A stretch of DNA of 64,000 nt, taken from positions 62,001 to 126,000 of the forward strand of contig LGYU01000008.1 of assembly GCA_001302245.1 (NCBI GenBank), read 5' to 3'. Source of the DNA: Chitinophagaceae bacterium PMP191F. Its GTDB lineage: Bacteria; Bacteroidota; Bacteroidia; Chitinophagales; Chitinophagaceae. Each line of letters opens with the position of its first letter. Within the stretch, counting starts at the first letter, position 1. The notes under the pieces are model-generated. The model saw only the letters and a list, made by a program, of their open reading frames with translations, was not told the origin of the DNA and searched no databases. Shown piece after piece: positions 61,815 to 64,000 of this stretch. Both the position numbers and the translations under genes were made by a program.

Positions 61815-63305
61815 ATGGCATTAAGTCAGAGTTTACAACAAAAATTATTACAAAAGCTCTCACCGCAGCAGATTCAGCTTATGAAACTGCTGCAGGTGCC
61901 TACTGCCAACCTGGAAGAACGCATCAAGGAAGAGCTGGAGGAAAACCCTGCCCTGGAAGTATCGGAAGAAGATCATGATGACCAGTTTGAGAATGATATA
62001 AAAGACGAGTTTGACAGTGAGGGCGAAGAAGAGTATGAAATGGATGGTAGTGAGGATGAATATGAGAACATTGATATCAGTGAATATGTAGGTGACGAAG
62101 ACGGGGAGATTGCGGATTATAAAATGCGCGATGACAACTATCCGGAAATGGACGATAATAAAGTAGTGCCATACCGGGTGGAAACCTCTTTTCATGAACA
62201 TTTGCTGGATCAGCTGGGCATGCTGAAGCTGGATGATAAGCAACGGAAAATTGCTGAGCAGGTAGTGGGTAGTATTGATGATGATGGTTACCTGCGTCGT
62301 GATACATCGGCAATTGTAGATGATCTGGCTTTCCGGCAGAATGTTGAAACCTCTGAAAAAGAAGTGGAAAGTGTTATCAGGCTGGTACAACAGTTTGACC
62401 CGCCGGGTGTAGGCGCACGCGATCTGCAGGAATGCCTGCTGTTACAATTGCACCGTCAGAAACTGGATGGCAAAACAGTAGACAAAGCCATTGAAGTACT
62501 TACCTACTATTTTGATGAGTTTACCAAAAAGCACTACGACAAAATACAGCGTGGATTAAACCTGGATGATGACGGGTTGAGGGACGTTATTGGTCACATC
62601 ATCCGTCTTACACCCAAACCGGGAGGTAACCATGGCGATATCAATAAAGCTGAAAGCTATGTAGTGCCGGACTTTTTTATCTTCAACAACGGCGGCAAAC
62701 TGGAGCTGACACTCAACTCAAAAAATGCTCCTGACCTGCGCATCAGCGAAGGTTATCGGGATATGCTGCGCGAATACGACAAAGGCAGTAAAAAAGATAA
62801 ACGCCAGAAAGAAGCGGTACTGTTCATCAAACAAAAGATAGATGCGGCCAAATGGTTCATCGATGCCATTAAACAGCGGCAACATACACTGACAAGTGTA
62901 ATGGAAACCATCATGAATTACCAGCACGATTTCTTTCTTACTGGTGATGAGACTACATTGCGTCCCATGATACTGAAAGATATTGCAGAACGTACGGGGC
63001 TGGATATTTCTACGGTAAGCCGTGTGGCCAACAGCAAATTTGTACAAACAGAATTTGGTACTTACCGTCTTAAATTTTTCTTTAGCGAATCGCTGAGCAC
63101 CGACAGTGGTGAGGAAGTATCCACCCGCGAGGTGAAAAAGATCCTGAGTGACCTGATAGAAGGAGAAAGCAAGAAAAAACCGCTGAGCGACGAAAAACTA
63201 ACCGAGCTGTTGCAGGAAAAAGGCTATAATATTGCACGGCGAACGGTGGCTAAGTACCGCGAACAACTCAATATTCCCGTGGCTAGGCTGCGCAAGGAAC
63301 TGTAA
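61815..63305 (+). CDS. rpoN: RNA polymerase sigma-54 factor
   Basis: Alternative sigma factor for -24/-12 promoters that need AAA+ activators. Region I is Gln/Leu-rich (SQSLQQKLLQKLSPQQIQLM), followed by a very acidic region II (residues 48-115, many Glu and Asp). The core-binding part and the cross-linking helix-turn-helix (LDISTVSRVANSKFVQTEFG) follow, and the C-terminal RpoN box reads ARRTVAKYREQLNIP. Length from the ATG at 61815 is 496 aa; an in-frame TTG at 61806 is less likely. No sigma-54 activator is in the window. The membrane protein gene follows at a 14-bp distance, suggesting co-transcription. Confidence 0.97.
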   Translation: MALSQSLQQKLLQKLSPQQIQLMKLLQVPTANLEERIKEELEENPALEVSEEDHDDQFENDIKDEFDSEGEEEYEMDGSEDEYENIDISEYVGDEDGEIADYKMRDDNYPEMDDNKVVPYRVETSFHEHLLDQLGMLKLDDKQRKIAEQVVGSIDDDGYLRRDTSAIVDDLAFRQNVETSEKEVESVIRLVQQFDPPGVGARDLQECLLLQLHRQKLDGKTVDKAIEVLTYYFDEFTKKHYDKIQRGLNLDDDGLRDVIGHIIRLTPKPGGNHGDINKAESYVVPDFFIFNNGGKLELTLNSKNAPDLRISEGYRDMLREYDKGSKKDKRQKEAVLFIKQKIDAAKWFIDAIKQRQHTLTSVMETIMNYQHDFFLTGDETTLRPMILKDIAERTGLDISTVSRVANSKFVQTEFGTYRLKFFFSESLSTDSGEEVSTREVKKILSDLIEGESKKKPLSDEKLTELLQEKGYNIARRTVAKYREQLNIPVARLRKEL

Positions 63306-63319
63306 TTTAAACGAAGACT

Positions 63320-63973
63320 ATGCAAGAGCTTTCTATAACCGGCAGACCAATACAGCCGGCTCCCGTACGCATTGGAGCGCAGATCATTTCCTGGATCTTT
63401 CATCCGCTGTTTGTACCGGTATATGTAACTGCGTTTTTCGTATATGTGCATCCGTATGCATATGCAGGGTTTGATTCCAGGCGCAAAATCTTTACCGTAT
63501 TGTCTGTTGCATTCAACATTGCATTTCTTTCAGGTTTTGCTGTGTTTCTGATGCGCCAGTTGGGGTTAATACAATCCATGTTCCTGCGTACGCAACGTGA
63601 ACGGATCATTCCCTATTCGGTAGCCATTATTTTTTATTTCTGGACCTGGTACGTTTTCCACAACCAATCTGATAATTCTCCCCTCCTGACTAAATTTTTG
63701 CTGGGTGCTTTTCTGGCAGTATGTGGTGCATGGATGTTCAATATTCGTTTTAAGATCAGTATGCATACTACAGCAATGGGTGCCATGGTTGTTTTTTTCC
63801 TGCTGTTCGCTTTTGCAGACGCTTATCCCAGCGGTGCGTATATCGCTATTCCCCTGTTGGTTGCCGGATTGGTAACTACAGCACGTTTTATCGTTTCTGA
63901 TCACCAGGATGCAGAAATATATACCGGCCTTATTATAGGCGCCATCTGCCAACTGGTAGCATGGTGGGTGTAA
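63320..63973 (+). CDS. Polytopic membrane protein with PAP2-like C-terminal signature
   Basis: Membrane protein of 217 aa with about six helices. The C-terminal segment TTARFIVSDHQDAEIYTGLI recalls the last PAP2 phosphatase motif (small residue, Arg, His, then Gly spaced as in SRxxxxxHxxxDxxxG), but the earlier PAP2 motifs are not evident, so catalytic activity is doubtful. It is possibly a degenerate PAP2-like protein of Bacteroidota. It lies 14 bp behind rpoN. Confidence 0.75.
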   Translation: MQELSITGRPIQPAPVRIGAQIISWIFHPLFVPVYVTAFFVYVHPYAYAGFDSRRKIFTVLSVAFNIAFLSGFAVFLMRQLGLIQSMFLRTQRERIIPYSVAIIFYFWTWYVFHNQSDNSPLLTKFLLGAFLAVCGAWMFNIRFKISMHTTAMGAMVVFFLLFAFADAYPSGAYIAIPLLVAGLVTTARFIVSDHQDAEIYTGLIIGAICQLVAWWV

Positions 63974-64000
63974 AGGCATGAAGCCGGAAGTATGGGCTCC

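Overview
The window looks like chromosomal DNA of a Bacteroidota member, most likely family Chitinophagaceae. The signs are TAnnTTTG -7 promoter boxes, few Shine-Dalgarno sequences, Reg_prop/Y_Y_Y sensor kinases, DUF2480, Tat-tagged sugar isomerases next to GMC oxidoreductases, and DUF1080 lipoproteins. The family assignment is inference. No rRNA, tRNA, insertion sequence, prophage or CRISPR array was recognised.

Layout. 1-14 kb: the 5' part of polA, a secreted protein, a CPA2 antiporter, a GH25 lysozyme, a radical SAM/SPASM enzyme, DinB, MarR, a GH10-like hydrolase, the aminotransferase KdnA, a Fic protein behind an array of phased repeats, and a KefC-like transporter. 14.3-15.8 kb is gene-poor. 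15.8-24 kb: a hybrid sensor kinase with its response regulator, small proteins, a chromate transporter, a class A beta-lactamase, nadD, feoA and ybeY. 24-31 kb appears to be the replication-origin neighbourhood: two parS-like palindromes before mnmG, then a GAF-type methionine sulfoxide reductase, nadA, a 0.6 kb region dense in DnaA boxes (candidate oriC) and a PpiD-type chaperone. 31-44 kb: DUF2480, cydAB plus a CydX-sized ORF, corA, kdnB, peroxiredoxin with an AhpD-like partner, a ROK kinase, kdsB, a degenerate serine hydrolase, a sterol desaturase-type protein, a DUF2007 protein and dnaN. 44.4-48.2 kb: an uncharacterised cell-envelope module (coiled-coil membrane protein, vWA-like lipoprotein, OmpA-like lipoprotein). 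48.3-60.9 kb: two facing gene blocks that together resemble a C3-oxidation (3-keto-sugar) glycoside catabolic island. 61.4-64 kb: a small secreted protein, rpoN and a membrane protein.

How the genes work together. KdnA, KdnB and KdsB, scattered over 31 kb, together predict lipid A/core built on 8-amino-Kdo. In the sugar island, two GMC dehydrogenases with a Tat/lipoprotein small subunit would oxidise glycosides at C3 and pass electrons to a cytochrome with an unusual CX3CH motif. DUF1080 lipoproteins would cleave the 3-keto-glycosides, an MFS carrier would import products, and TIM-barrel isomerases with a Gfo/Idh/MocA enzyme would finish the work. The peroxiredoxin/AhpD pair sits behind an OxyR-like operator.
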